From: Bacillota bacterium | GTDB taxonomy: Bacteria; Bacillota; Clostridia; Acetivibrionales; DSM-1351 | Assembly (NCBI GenBank): GCA_023444055.1 | Contig: JAEZRV010000064.1 | Span: 22,881 to 86,880, forward strand | DNA length: 64,000 bases | Direction of reading: 5' to 3' | Part shown: one piece after another, positions 27,423-36,402 of the stretch | Layout of the letters: the number at the start of each line of letters is the position of its first letter | How positions within the stretch are numbered: the stretch's first letter is position 1 | Notes under the pieces: generated by a model | What the model was told of the DNA's origin: nothing | Databases searched by the model: none | Seen by the model: only the letters and a program-made list of their open reading frames with translations | Program-made: the position numbers and the translations under genes

Positions 27423-28517
27423 ATGGCTCTTATTAAATTAGCAATTCTTGATGATGATGATGAGTATTCATTTAATTTATGTAATTATCTAACTCACAAT
27501 TATTCTGAGACGTTACTCGTAAATTATTTTAATAATTCTTACAAAATTGAAGAATGGATTAAAAAGATTGATCCAGATATAATTTTAGTTTGTGAGAAGT
27601 ATTATAATCAAATCTGTAATCAATTCAAAACTAACCTGATTATATTAACTACAGGAGCAAATAGTACCTATCTAGGAGATGTATCCTTAATCTATAAATA
27701 TCAGGATGCAAATCAAATTGCGGGACAAATCATTAATTTCTTTACAAAATCTTGTGACATTGTCAAACTTAAAAATGAGAAAACAGCAAAGGTTGTAGCA
27801 GTTTATTCAGCAAGTGGAAATACAGGAAAAACTTCTGTAGCAATGGGTATCAGCACTATATGCTCATATTCGGGAATATCTGTGTTCTATTTAAACTTTG
27901 AACAGTTCCCGTCAACAGGTGTTTTTCTTTCAAGCGATGTAGAGTATTCTATTGCTGATATTATTTATTATGCAAAAGAGAAGGATAAAAATCTAATATC
28001 AAAGATTTCAACAATGAGTTGTAAGGACATTACTTCAAATATACACTTTTTTAAAGAAGCGAATAATGCATTTGAAGTAAATGAATTACTTCCTCAAGAT
28101 ATTGAATTAATTCTTGATACTATGAAATCGAGTGGACTATATGATCTTATTGTATTAGATATGGATTCACAGCTAAACGAAAATAATATTTCTATCTTTG
28201 AAATAGCTGATGAAATACTGTATGTTTTTACTAATGAGGAAATATGTTTACATAAAACTAAGTTGTTCAAGGATAGTATAAATAAACTATCAAACAGCTC
28301 ACCCCACAATACTTTTTTAGCACATAAATTCCTATATGTTGCCAATAAAGTATCAAAACAGACCCTCCATTCTCAAAATTCCTATCTGAAAGAAAAAATT
28401 CTATCTGCAATTCCTTTAGATTTAAATTTCAATTCTTTAAAAAATCTTTTCAATGCAAATGGAGGGTCTGAATTAATTAAAAATGCTTTAAATGATATTG
28501 CTAGAAGATATATTTAA
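27423..28517 (+). CDS. tadZ: TadZ/CpaE-like pilus localisation ATPase
   Basis: A 364-aa protein. The N-terminal ~115 residues form a receiver-like domain starting KLAILDDDDEY. A MinD/ParA-type ATPase follows, with the nucleotide-binding loop SASGNTGKTSVAMG near residue 130. The signature first Lys of MinD-type loops is absent, as often in TadZ proteins. TadZ marks the site of Tad pilus assembly. I chose ATG 27423 (SD GGAAAGGAG); the frame is open back to 27369. First gene of the Tad operon. Confidence 0.87.
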   Translation: MALIKLAILDDDDEYSFNLCNYLTHNYSETLLVNYFNNSYKIEEWIKKIDPDIILVCEKYYNQICNQFKTNLIILTTGANSTYLGDVSLIYKYQDANQIAGQIINFFTKSCDIVKLKNEKTAKVVAVYSASGNTGKTSVAMGISTICSYSGISVFYLNFEQFPSTGVFLSSDVEYSIADIIYYAKEKDKNLISKISTMSCKDITSNIHFFKEANNAFEVNELLPQDIELILDTMKSSGLYDLIVLDMDSQLNENNISIFEIADEILYVFTNEEICLHKTKLFKDSINKLSNSSPHNTFLAHKFLYVANKVSKQTLHSQNSYLKEKILSAIPLDLNFNSLKNLFNANGGSELIKNALNDIARRYI

Positions 28518-28849
28518 ACAGTATGTCGCTTTTCAGGAAGAAGAGCTTCCTTGCAGATATAGCGGTTGTTTATCTCAATAGATAATTTTTCAATTGTTGA
28601 TTAAACAATAAGTTATGTAGCTGAGAACGGTACAATCGCTATATTTGTTGTTAATTGCAAAAGTTAGATTCAATATATTTTTCCAAGTCGGTAAAGAAGG
28701 TGATAATCGAAAAATTTTAAAATTATAATGAATTATTAGTTAAACCCAAGTTAAGTAAATAAAAAAGATAAAGAGAAAATAAGCAAATAAACTTAATAAA
28801 AAAATAAATTAAAAAATTATTAAATTAAAAATTTAATTAGGAGAGAAAA
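28518..28849 (+). other. AT-rich gap between tadZ and tadA
   Basis: About 330 nt without a credible ORF. It holds a short AGGAAG/CTTCCT hairpin near 28539-28554, and a nearly pure A/T stretch from about 28740 to 28840 ending at the tadA SD. No promoter stands out clearly. Confidence 0.4.
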
Positions 28850-30265
28850 TTGAAGCAAGATCTTATTAATGAAATAAAAAGTTCTATTAGTCAGCAAATT
28901 GACTTAAAAAGAGATGTCTCAGATGAAGAAATAAGTGAAATGATAGCCAAAACAGTATTTGAAAAATCAAAACAACTTGTATTGAAAGCAAATGAGAAGA
29001 AGGAGGTAATAGAGGCTGTATTTAATGCTTTTCGAAGGCTTGATATATTACAACCAATTTTAGAGGATACAGACATAACAGAAATAATGATAAATGGGCC
29101 TAATAATATTTTTATTGAGAAAAATGGTAGAAACACAAAACTTGATTTGAAGTTTGAATCTTCTCAAAAATTAGAAGATATCATACAAGTAATGGTCACA
29201 ACTGTAAATAGAATTGTCAATGAGTCTACACCTATTGTTGATGCTAGGTTAAAGGATGGTTCGAGAATTAATGTGGTATTGCCTCCTATTGCCTTAAATG
29301 GTCCGATCGTTACAATTAGAAAATTTCCAGAAAAGCCGATTGATATTAATAAGCTTGTAGATATTGGCTCATTGACACCGGAAGCTGCAGAATTTTTAAA
29401 AATGCTTGTTATAGCAAAGTACAATATATTTATAGCAGGAGGTACTGGGTCTGGAAAGACGACATTTTTAAATGTGTTATCAAATTTTATTCCAGAGGAT
29501 GAGAGAATTATTACAATTGAGGACTCAGCAGAGCTTCAAATATTAAACATTCCAAACTTGGTAAGGCTTGAAACTAGAAATAAAAACCTGGAGGATAAGG
29601 GAGAGATTACGATCAGAGATTTGATAAAAACCGCTCTTCGTATGAAGCCGGATAGAATAATCGTTGGGGAAGTAAGAGGCGCAGAAGCAATTGATATGCT
29701 CCAGGCAATGAATACCGGACATGATGGCTCCCTATCAACAGGCCATGCTAATTCCTCAGAAGATATGCTTTCAAGGATAGAAACAATGGTACTGAGTTCG
29801 TCGACGTTACCTATTGAAGCGGTTAGAAAACAAATAGCATCTGCTATTGACATAGTTATTTTTCTTTCAAGACTTAGGGATAAATCCAGAAGAACAATGG
29901 AAATATCAGAAGTAGCAGGTATAGAAAACAATCAAATAAAACTAAATCCACTATTTGTTTTTGAGGAAGCCTTTCAACCTAATTTAGACCTGTCTGATTC
30001 AAATCTGCTTAGACCAATTCAGACTAATACAAATACTTCAAACATGTATGATTCAAATCCACTTAAATCAATTAAGTCTAATTCAAATACGTCTAAATCA
30101 AATTCATCAGATTTGTCTGATTTAAAGCCGTTAAATTCAATTTTGTTTAATTCGAATCCGACTGATTTAATTTCGCGTAATCCAGTAGTTGGTTCTCTAA
30201 AAAGAACTAACAATCAATTATTCAACAAATCTAAATTATTAAACTCTGGAATTTTTACTGGATGA
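28850..30265 (+). CDS. tadA: TadA/CpaF pilus assembly ATPase with Ser/Asn-rich tail
   Basis: A 471-aa secretion ATPase of the VirB11/GspE family that powers Tad pilus assembly. Core: MINGPNNIFIEKNGR near residue 85; Walker A AGGTGSGKTTFLN near 200; Asp box ITIEDSAELQI; Walker B-like MKPDRIIVGEVRG; and the His box TGHDGSLSTGHANS. The usual core ends near residue 370. It is followed by an unusual tail of about 90-95 residues, rich in Ser, Asn and Leu, built from 18-residue repeats. TTG start with GGAGAG upstream. Confidence 0.93.
   Translation: MKQDLINEIKSSISQQIDLKRDVSDEEISEMIAKTVFEKSKQLVLKANEKKEVIEAVFNAFRRLDILQPILEDTDITEIMINGPNNIFIEKNGRNTKLDLKFESSQKLEDIIQVMVTTVNRIVNESTPIVDARLKDGSRINVVLPPIALNGPIVTIRKFPEKPIDINKLVDIGSLTPEAAEFLKMLVIAKYNIFIAGGTGSGKTTFLNVLSNFIPEDERIITIEDSAELQILNIPNLVRLETRNKNLEDKGEITIRDLIKTALRMKPDRIIVGEVRGAEAIDMLQAMNTGHDGSLSTGHANSSEDMLSRIETMVLSSSTLPIEAVRKQIASAIDIVIFLSRLRDKSRRTMEISEVAGIENNQIKLNPLFVFEEAFQPNLDLSDSNLLRPIQTNTNTSNMYDSNPLKSIKSNSNTSKSNSSDLSDLKPLNSILFNSNPTDLISRNPVVGSLKRTNNQLFNKSKLLNSGIFTG
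29996..30157 (+). repeat. 54-bp imperfect tandem repeat in tadA
   Basis: Units begin at 29996, 30050 and about 30104. The first two encode DSNLLRPIQTNTNTSNMY and DSNPLKSIKSNSNTSKSN; the third is more diverged. The period keeps the frame, producing the Ser/Asn-rich tail. Confidence 0.7.
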
Positions 30266-30361
30266 GGGAGATATAATACTATATCGTATTAAAACGTAAA
30301 AAATAAATATTAAATACAAATAAATGCAGTACCATGATGACTTTAGCTAGGAGGAATGCCT

Positions 30362-31105
30362 TTGATTGATTATGACTCGTGTTATATGAGCATTAAAATG
30401 AAAATTATTTATTCTTTAATTGCAGCATTATTCATTTTTGCAGTAGCATATTTATTTTATAGAAATGTTTTGTTTTCTGTAATTTTATGCCCTTTTGGAA
30501 TTCTATATCTTAAATTTAAGCAAAAGCAAATAATATCTAAAAGGAGAAATGAACTAAACCTACAGTTCAAAGATCTACTGATATCATTATCCTCATCTCT
30601 TAGTGCTGGTAGGGCTTTAGAAAATGCTTTTGAAAGTGCATTAGAAGATTTATTTGTACTTTATCCCAGTGATGACGTATTTATTATCAAAGAAACACAT
30701 ATTATAATTCACAAACTATCCTATAATATTACAGTTGAAGAGGCTATAAGTGATTTTGCAAAACGCTCTAATATTGATGACATTATGAATTTTTCTGATG
30801 TAATAACAATATGTAAAAGGACAGGTGGAAACCTAATAGATGCAATAAAAAATTCAGCTGCAATAATTAGTGATAAAATTGAGATGAAGCAGGAGATTGA
30901 GACTTTATTGTCATCTAGAAAGTTTGAACAGAAGGTATTAAACATCATGCCACTCGGAATGACTTTTATTCTATCAATAACAGCATCAGACTATATAGAG
31001 CCGGTTTTTGCTACATATCAGGGAAAAGTGGCTATGACAGTTTGTTTATTATTGCTTATAGCTGCATACTTCATTTCAAACAAAATTATGAGCATAAAAA
31101 TGTGA
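30362..31105 (+). CDS. tadB: TadB-like pilus platform protein
   Basis: A 247-aa inner-membrane protein with a T2SSF (GspF-like) domain. An N-terminal helix pair is followed by a cytoplasmic helical domain (LLISLSSSLSAGRALENAFE, then TICKRTGGNLIDAIKNSA) and two C-terminal helices. It is shorter than proteobacterial TadB (about 300 aa), as in Clostridia. I chose TTG 30362, which lies 7 nt after AGGAGG; the in-frame ATG 30356 is only 1 nt from that SD and so is unlikely. Confidence 0.87.
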   Translation: MIDYDSCYMSIKMKIIYSLIAALFIFAVAYLFYRNVLFSVILCPFGILYLKFKQKQIISKRRNELNLQFKDLLISLSSSLSAGRALENAFESALEDLFVLYPSDDVFIIKETHIIIHKLSYNITVEEAISDFAKRSNIDDIMNFSDVITICKRTGGNLIDAIKNSAAIISDKIEMKQEIETLLSSRKFEQKVLNIMPLGMTFILSITASDYIEPVFATYQGKVAMTVCLLLLIAAYFISNKIMSIKM

Positions 31106-31111
31106 GGAAAT

Positions 31112-31993
31112 ATGTTAATTGTTAATTTGATTGCTTTATTTTTAATTATATCTTTGCTAGCTAGTTTTTGGGGAATCATTATTAAGTATGGCTTTACCTA
31201 TTCTGAACATGTTGAGGTATTGGATAAAAAAGATTTCAAACTAAAAAAGTTTTTGTCGTTTGGACTATATGTATTAGATAAGTATGGCTATTCTTATGAT
31301 TCAAATTATGATAGAAGGATTCTTAATACCATTAGTGAAGTGTATGGTCAGGAATATTCTGCATTCTATATTAGGATTTTTCATGCAAATAAAATTGTAT
31401 TAGTTATGCTTGGGATAATCTGTGAGCTTTTAGCAGGTTTATTGTCACAGTTTCAGGACGTAACATTGGTATATGTATTTCTTTTATTTGGAGTATTTGT
31501 AATATCAGATGATTTAAGACTTAATAATAGAGTGAAAAAAAGAAGATTAGAGATACTGTTGGAATTTCCAAATTTCATAAATAAACTTACGCTACTAATT
31601 AATGCGGGCATGACAATGTCTAAAGCATGGGAGAAAATATCTATGGATTGCAACAAAAATGGAGATTTCTATGCAGAGGTGGATAAAACAATTCTTGAAA
31701 TTAAATCTGGTAAAAGTGAAGCAGAAGCGTTCAGCCAATTTGCTAAAAGGGTAAAGACCCCTGAAATATCAAGACTTATGTCAACTATTGTTCAAAATAC
31801 TAAAAGGGGTGGAAACGACCTTGTTTTATCATTAAGAATTCTGTCAAATGAATGCTGGGAAATGCGCAAAAATACAATTAAAAGGCTTGGAGAGGAAGCG
31901 TCAACAAAGCTGCTATTTCCAATGATGATTATGTTTTTTGCTGTTGTTATAATAGTTATAACCCCTGCAATCATATCAATGCAGGGGATTTGA
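31112..31993 (+). CDS. tadC: TadC-like pilus platform protein
   Basis: A 293-aa membrane protein, the second T2SSF-domain component of the Tad platform. Key segment: LEFPNFINKLTLLINAGMTM, then SKAWEKIS, then QNTKRGGNDLVLSLRILSNE near residue 230, followed by a C-terminal helix. The start is 6 nt after tadB, so the two are translated together. Confidence 0.88.
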   Translation: MLIVNLIALFLIISLLASFWGIIIKYGFTYSEHVEVLDKKDFKLKKFLSFGLYVLDKYGYSYDSNYDRRILNTISEVYGQEYSAFYIRIFHANKIVLVMLGIICELLAGLLSQFQDVTLVYVFLLFGVFVISDDLRLNNRVKKRRLEILLEFPNFINKLTLLINAGMTMSKAWEKISMDCNKNGDFYAEVDKTILEIKSGKSEAEAFSQFAKRVKTPEISRLMSTIVQNTKRGGNDLVLSLRILSNECWEMRKNTIKRLGEEASTKLLFPMMIMFFAVVIIVITPAIISMQGI

Positions 31994-32066
31994 GATAACA
32001 TGACAAAATTGGATGTTTTCTAAAATAAAAATCTAATAAATAAAAGTTATAAGGAGGAAGTAATAT

Positions 32067-32279
32067 ATGTTTTGTACACTTAAAAGGTTTATAACTGAGG
32101 AGGATGGAATGGGAACAGTTGAGGTGATTATTATTATAGCTGTTCTTGTTGGAGTTGCTTTGCTATTTAGAAACCAGTTAATAAAATTTGTAAATAGTAT
32201 AATCGAAAATCTTTTTCCAGATGGAAGCCAACTTGAAAATAACACTGGAACACAAGTAAAGTTAAAGGAAACAAACTAA
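32067..32279 (+). CDS. flp: Flp-type pilin (Flp1-like)
   Basis: A 70-aa major pilin candidate. A short leader ending EEDGMGTVE, with the E5-like Glu after the cleavage region, is followed by one hydrophobic helix (VIIIIAVLVGVALLF) and a short polar tail. This is the shape of Flp/TadE-class prepilins; cleavage would fall at the DGMG/TVE border by the prepilin peptidase at 38091-38648. SD AAGGAGG. The C-terminus is longer and more polar than the shortest Flp proteins. Confidence 0.87.
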   Translation: MFCTLKRFITEEDGMGTVEVIIIIAVLVGVALLFRNQLIKFVNSIIENLFPDGSQLENNTGTQVKLKETN

Positions 32280-32282
32280 ACA

Positions 32283-32969
32283 ATGACATTGATATCAACT
32301 ATAAAAGCATTGTATATCAATAAAAAGGGCAGCTTTACAGTAGAAGCTTCAATTGTTTTTTCGGTTGTATTTCTACTTCTTGCTGCTATTGTATATATTT
32401 TTATAATCATGTATCAATATGCGTTCCTACAAAGTGCTGCAGATCAAGCTGCAAATGTTGGAGTAGGCTATTACTGTAATCAATATAGTAATTCTAATCC
32501 TTATGATGCAGAATATAATGTTAATGCTAATGTTGGGGAATCTAATGCTAATGGTACTGATCCTAATCTAAAGTCAAATTACAATCTATATTGGAGGATG
32601 TTTGATAAAGAAGCATCATATAAAAAAGCTCGCCTGAATAACTATATATCTAAAAGGCTTGAGAAGACAATTATTGATTCAAACACATATTTGGATAATT
32701 CTACATCCTACAAATTCTTATTGAAGCAAATTAATATCAATATTGAGGCTCAATATCCACTTCCAATAGGGAATTTGTTTGAAATATTTGGTCTCCCTTC
32801 AACAATAAACATAAAGGCTGAGTCTAATTCTCCTCTTTCCGATAATGCTGAGTTTGTTAGAAACCTAGATACTGTATCTGATATTAAAAAGTGTATTTCA
32901 AACAGTGATAATAAATGGATTGGTAAGGAATCAAAGGTAAATGATGTCTTGGCTAAGTTGCTCAAATAA
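32283..32969 (+). CDS. tadE: TadE-like pseudopilin
   Basis: A 228-aa protein. The N-terminus KGSFTVEASIVFSVVFLLLA is a classic TadE prepilin-like signal with one transmembrane helix; the rest is extracellular and Asn/Tyr/Ser-rich. TadE and TadF proteins act as minor pseudopilins needed for Flp assembly. It starts 3 nt after flp. Confidence 0.85.
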   Translation: MTLISTIKALYINKKGSFTVEASIVFSVVFLLLAAIVYIFIIMYQYAFLQSAADQAANVGVGYYCNQYSNSNPYDAEYNVNANVGESNANGTDPNLKSNYNLYWRMFDKEASYKKARLNNYISKRLEKTIIDSNTYLDNSTSYKFLLKQININIEAQYPLPIGNLFEIFGLPSTINIKAESNSPLSDNAEFVRNLDTVSDIKKCISNSDNKWIGKESKVNDVLAKLLK

Positions 32970-33135
32970 ACTGCATATAGACTACTCAAAAAGCACTAAT
33001 TTAATAGAATTTCACAGGTTAGTCGTTCAGAAAATGCTTAACCTGTACAGTTGTAAAACTGCTCCACTGGGTTATGACAAAGCCAGTTTATTCAAGAATA
33101 CTTGCAAGGTAATTATTGATAGAGGTGAATGGAAT

Positions 33136-35316
33136 TTGAAACTAAAACATAATAACGGTGCAATAACTATTTTTATTAGCATTGTGCTATCAGCTGTTTT
33201 GCTAGTTGTTGGTGTATTTACAGATGCTGCAAGAATTAGCTTGGCACATTCCCATATACAGAGAGCAAACAAAACAGCTATTTCTTCTATATTAGCCAGC
33301 TATAATAATCAATTAAAGGATGAATATGGTCTTTTCGGTGTGTATCAAGACAATGATTCAATTCAAGAAAGCTATGAAGAGTACTTTACAAAGAATTTGA
33401 ATATTTATCAAAAGGATGATTTTTTATATGATTTTAATGTTGAAAATATAAATGTTAATCAACAGTATAATTTAGAGAATAGAGCTATATTTGAGAGTCA
33501 AATACTTGAGTTTATGAAATATCGCGCACCTTATGAGTTGGTTTCTGACTTATTATCTAAATTTGATGGTATGAAAAGCATCTCAAGCGGTTCGAAAGTA
33601 TGTAAAAGGATACTGGAAACGAACAAACAGTCTGGTATTATAGGAAATTTACAGTTAACTCTTGAGGGTAAAACAAAGAAAATAAATGAAATGGGCATTA
33701 CTGCAAAAATAGTAAAGTTTAAAGAAAGTTTTTTGAAGCAAAATAAAATGTATCAGGAGTATTCTCAGAAATTATCTTCACTTCAGGCATTAGTTTCATG
33801 CGAAGGTGATGTAAAGAAGAAGGATGAGTTATTAGATAGCATTGAAAGTGTAAGAGACGAGTTGATAAATATTACTAATACAAAACAAGAGATAAAGAGC
33901 AGTATTCTTAATACCTTAGATCAATACAAAAGTTTGAATTATGAAGCATTAGAAAATGCCAAGGCTATTACTGCAAGAAAAGGTGATTTATCAAAGCGAA
34001 TAATAGAAGAAAAACAGTACATACAAGATACTAAAGATGGAATACAAGAGCTAAAACAGTCTTATGATGATGATTTGTCTAGGATTCAAAGAATTATTGG
34101 TGAAGACAACTCTGCAGAAATTATTTCAAGCCTAAATAGCAATATCACAAAATGCTCAAATATCTCGACTATAGCAGATATGGACGAAGGTGGCTTTTTA
34201 TTAGAATTAGACAAGCTTTCTGAATCAAGTATTAATTACATTTTTAATAAGGCAAAACCTGCAAAGTCAGATGATGAGGATAATAGAGATAAGGTTGAGC
34301 AGACTCTAAAAAAAGCTTACAGCAAAAAAAGAGAGACTAGAATTATTGATGACAGCTTATTAGAACAACTACCTTCAAGGAAAGCAAATATTTATGAAGA
34401 GGTAGATAGTAAAAATCTATATAACATTAGTTTGAAAAGTGAAGGCTTTGTAGAAAGTTTTTTTGATGACTTTTCATTTGACAAAAATATAGAAGCTAAT
34501 GCTAGGTGGCAAAACAATTTTTCAAGTGTTAACCAAATAGCGTCAAGAATAACTGAAAATATATACGTTAATGAATATGTAATGGGTACATTTAAGCATG
34601 ATGTACCTCTTTTGAAAGGTGAGGTTGAAAGTAAGGCGTACAACTTGAGGTCAGAGGATAAAACAAAGAGAGATGGATATTTCTCAGATTTTGAGGTTGA
34701 GTATATTATAAATGGGAATAAAGATGAAGTCATGAATTCATTACTAATAAGGTCTGAAATTCTGGCGATTAGGCAGGTGGCAAATGCTATACATATCTAT
34801 ACAGACACTTCAAAGATGGCAAGAATAACTAGTCTTGCTGCTGCACTAAGCTCATGGAATGCCGGACTTTCTACACCGTTAATTCAAACTATGATACTTT
34901 TTTCATGGGCTTTAGCGGAGTCAATAAATGATATAGAAAAATTAACAAAAGGTGAAAAAATACCTTTAATTAAGACAAAAGATCAGTGGACGACTGACAT
35001 TTCAGGTGAGTTATCTAAAAAAGCTAATGTAAATGTTAAAGATAGCCCGTTATGTTTAAGCTACCAGGATTATTTAAAAATATTTCTTTTAATGATGGAT
35101 AAAGAAAAAAAGTTAGCTAGGATACAGGATTTAGTACAGCTTAATATTGGTGTATCAAATACTGGCTTTTTATTAGAAGACTGCAAAGCAATGCTAAAAA
35201 CAAACACAACAGTATCTATGAAAAATATATTTGTTTCATTTCCATCATTTTCATCAAAGTCAAAAAGAAGCATTTCAAGAACTTATATAAGTGAGGATGT
35301 CTGCATTGGTTACTAA
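33136..35316 (+). CDS. TadG-like surface protein (DUF5702 type)
   Basis: A 726-aa protein. NNGAITIFISIVLSAVLLVV, then DAARISLAHS, is the N-terminal anchor typical of DUF5702/TadG-like proteins in clostridial Tad operons. The remainder is long, extracellular and partly coiled-coil (residues about 180-340), with hydrophobic stretches later. I prefer TTG 33136 (SD AGAGGTG), which puts the anchor at the N-terminus. ATG 32941/32944 is in frame but would add 60-70 unusual residues and overlap tadE. Confidence 0.75.
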   Translation: MKLKHNNGAITIFISIVLSAVLLVVGVFTDAARISLAHSHIQRANKTAISSILASYNNQLKDEYGLFGVYQDNDSIQESYEEYFTKNLNIYQKDDFLYDFNVENINVNQQYNLENRAIFESQILEFMKYRAPYELVSDLLSKFDGMKSISSGSKVCKRILETNKQSGIIGNLQLTLEGKTKKINEMGITAKIVKFKESFLKQNKMYQEYSQKLSSLQALVSCEGDVKKKDELLDSIESVRDELINITNTKQEIKSSILNTLDQYKSLNYEALENAKAITARKGDLSKRIIEEKQYIQDTKDGIQELKQSYDDDLSRIQRIIGEDNSAEIISSLNSNITKCSNISTIADMDEGGFLLELDKLSESSINYIFNKAKPAKSDDEDNRDKVEQTLKKAYSKKRETRIIDDSLLEQLPSRKANIYEEVDSKNLYNISLKSEGFVESFFDDFSFDKNIEANARWQNNFSSVNQIASRITENIYVNEYVMGTFKHDVPLLKGEVESKAYNLRSEDKTKRDGYFSDFEVEYIINGNKDEVMNSLLIRSEILAIRQVANAIHIYTDTSKMARITSLAAALSSWNAGLSTPLIQTMILFSWALAESINDIEKLTKGEKIPLIKTKDQWTTDISGELSKKANVNVKDSPLCLSYQDYLKIFLLMMDKEKKLARIQDLVQLNIGVSNTGFLLEDCKAMLKTNTTVSMKNIFVSFPSFSSKSKRSISRTYISEDVCIGY

Positions 35317-36352
35317 TAAAAAAGTATATAGTTCGGATGGCAAAGGTTCAATTACAGTAGAGGCTGCTATATTATTGCCAATTTTCATTACTGCAATTAT
35401 GACATTCGTATTTATTATAAAAGTATATTATACGCATGAAATTATTCAGCAGGCTATAACTGGAGCTTGTGAGGAAATGAACGTATATAGCTTGATATAT
35501 TATGAGACTAATGTAGACGAAGTTATAAGCAGTATGGAAAAATTCAGCGAATCACAAAAAGTTAGAGATGCTTTAGGAGATACCTGGATAACTTCGATAG
35601 TAGAGCAACTCGGTAAAGGTGCAACGGATTATGTAAGGGCTCAGACGGTTTTAGTACCGATATCAAAGTCTTTGGTTAAAAAGAATCTGGAGGTTAGTTA
35701 CTTTGATAATGCTGACAAGAGATTAAGATGGTTAAATTTAAAGGATGGCTTTAGTGGTATAGCTTTTACAAGCAGCAAAATGTTGGCAGATGGAAAAAGT
35801 ATAGACATTATCGTTAGCTATGAAATGTCTTTGCCATTTTTGACAGACTTTTTACCTGGATTAAAAATAGAACAAACAGCTTCAAGCTGTGTTTGGGCAG
35901 GGGAAGATGGTGTAAAAAGGGCTGAAGAGAGGGTGGAAGAAACAAGTATATGGGATATGAGCAATATAAATCGTGGTAAAGAAATACGAAAACTTCAAGG
36001 CGCTAATCTGCCGTTTAATTTTCCAACAATAGCCAGCTTCAAGAACGGAACGGCTACTAGTATAAAAAGTTTAAATATAGATGAAGCATATTACGAAAGT
36101 TCAATTAATCTAAAAAAGAAATTACTCTTGTATATTGATAAGCTTGATAAGTTTGAATGTGGGGAAAGTACTGAAATAGCAATTGAAAGTTGGCAAGTTA
36201 ACAAAAAAGAGCTGAGATTAATTATTCCAGAAACAGAACTTCATTCAAATCAGCAGCAAACCATAAATGAGTGTATACAAATAGCAAGAGGCAAAAGCAT
36301 TGATTTAGTGGTCATTAAGGCATATGGCCGACAATGCGATAAACAACAGTAA
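35306..36352 (+). CDS. Second TadE-like pseudopilin
   Basis: A 348-aa protein beginning close to KGSITVEAAILLPIFITAIM, a TadE prepilin-like signal, then a long extracellular part. It is larger than ordinary TadE and probably a minor pilin or tip/adhesin component. I chose TTG 35306 (GAGG 9 nt upstream, overlapping the previous gene by 11 nt); ATG 35297 and GTG 35291 are alternatives. Confidence 0.78.
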   Translation: MVTNKKVYSSDGKGSITVEAAILLPIFITAIMTFVFIIKVYYTHEIIQQAITGACEEMNVYSLIYYETNVDEVISSMEKFSESQKVRDALGDTWITSIVEQLGKGATDYVRAQTVLVPISKSLVKKNLEVSYFDNADKRLRWLNLKDGFSGIAFTSSKMLADGKSIDIIVSYEMSLPFLTDFLPGLKIEQTASSCVWAGEDGVKRAEERVEETSIWDMSNINRGKEIRKLQGANLPFNFPTIASFKNGTATSIKSLNIDEAYYESSINLKKKLLLYIDKLDKFECGESTEIAIESWQVNKKELRLIIPETELHSNQQQTINECIQIARGKSIDLVVIKAYGRQCDKQQ

Positions 36353-36402
36353 TTTGTAGCTTTAGTATTTAATTTGGTGATAAAGCATAGAGGTGAAAAA
36401 AG

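Noticed and set aside
32941..33135. Longer TadG-like start overlapping tadE
   Set aside because: It would place the membrane anchor near residue 75; TTG 33136 with SD gives the usual N-terminal anchor.
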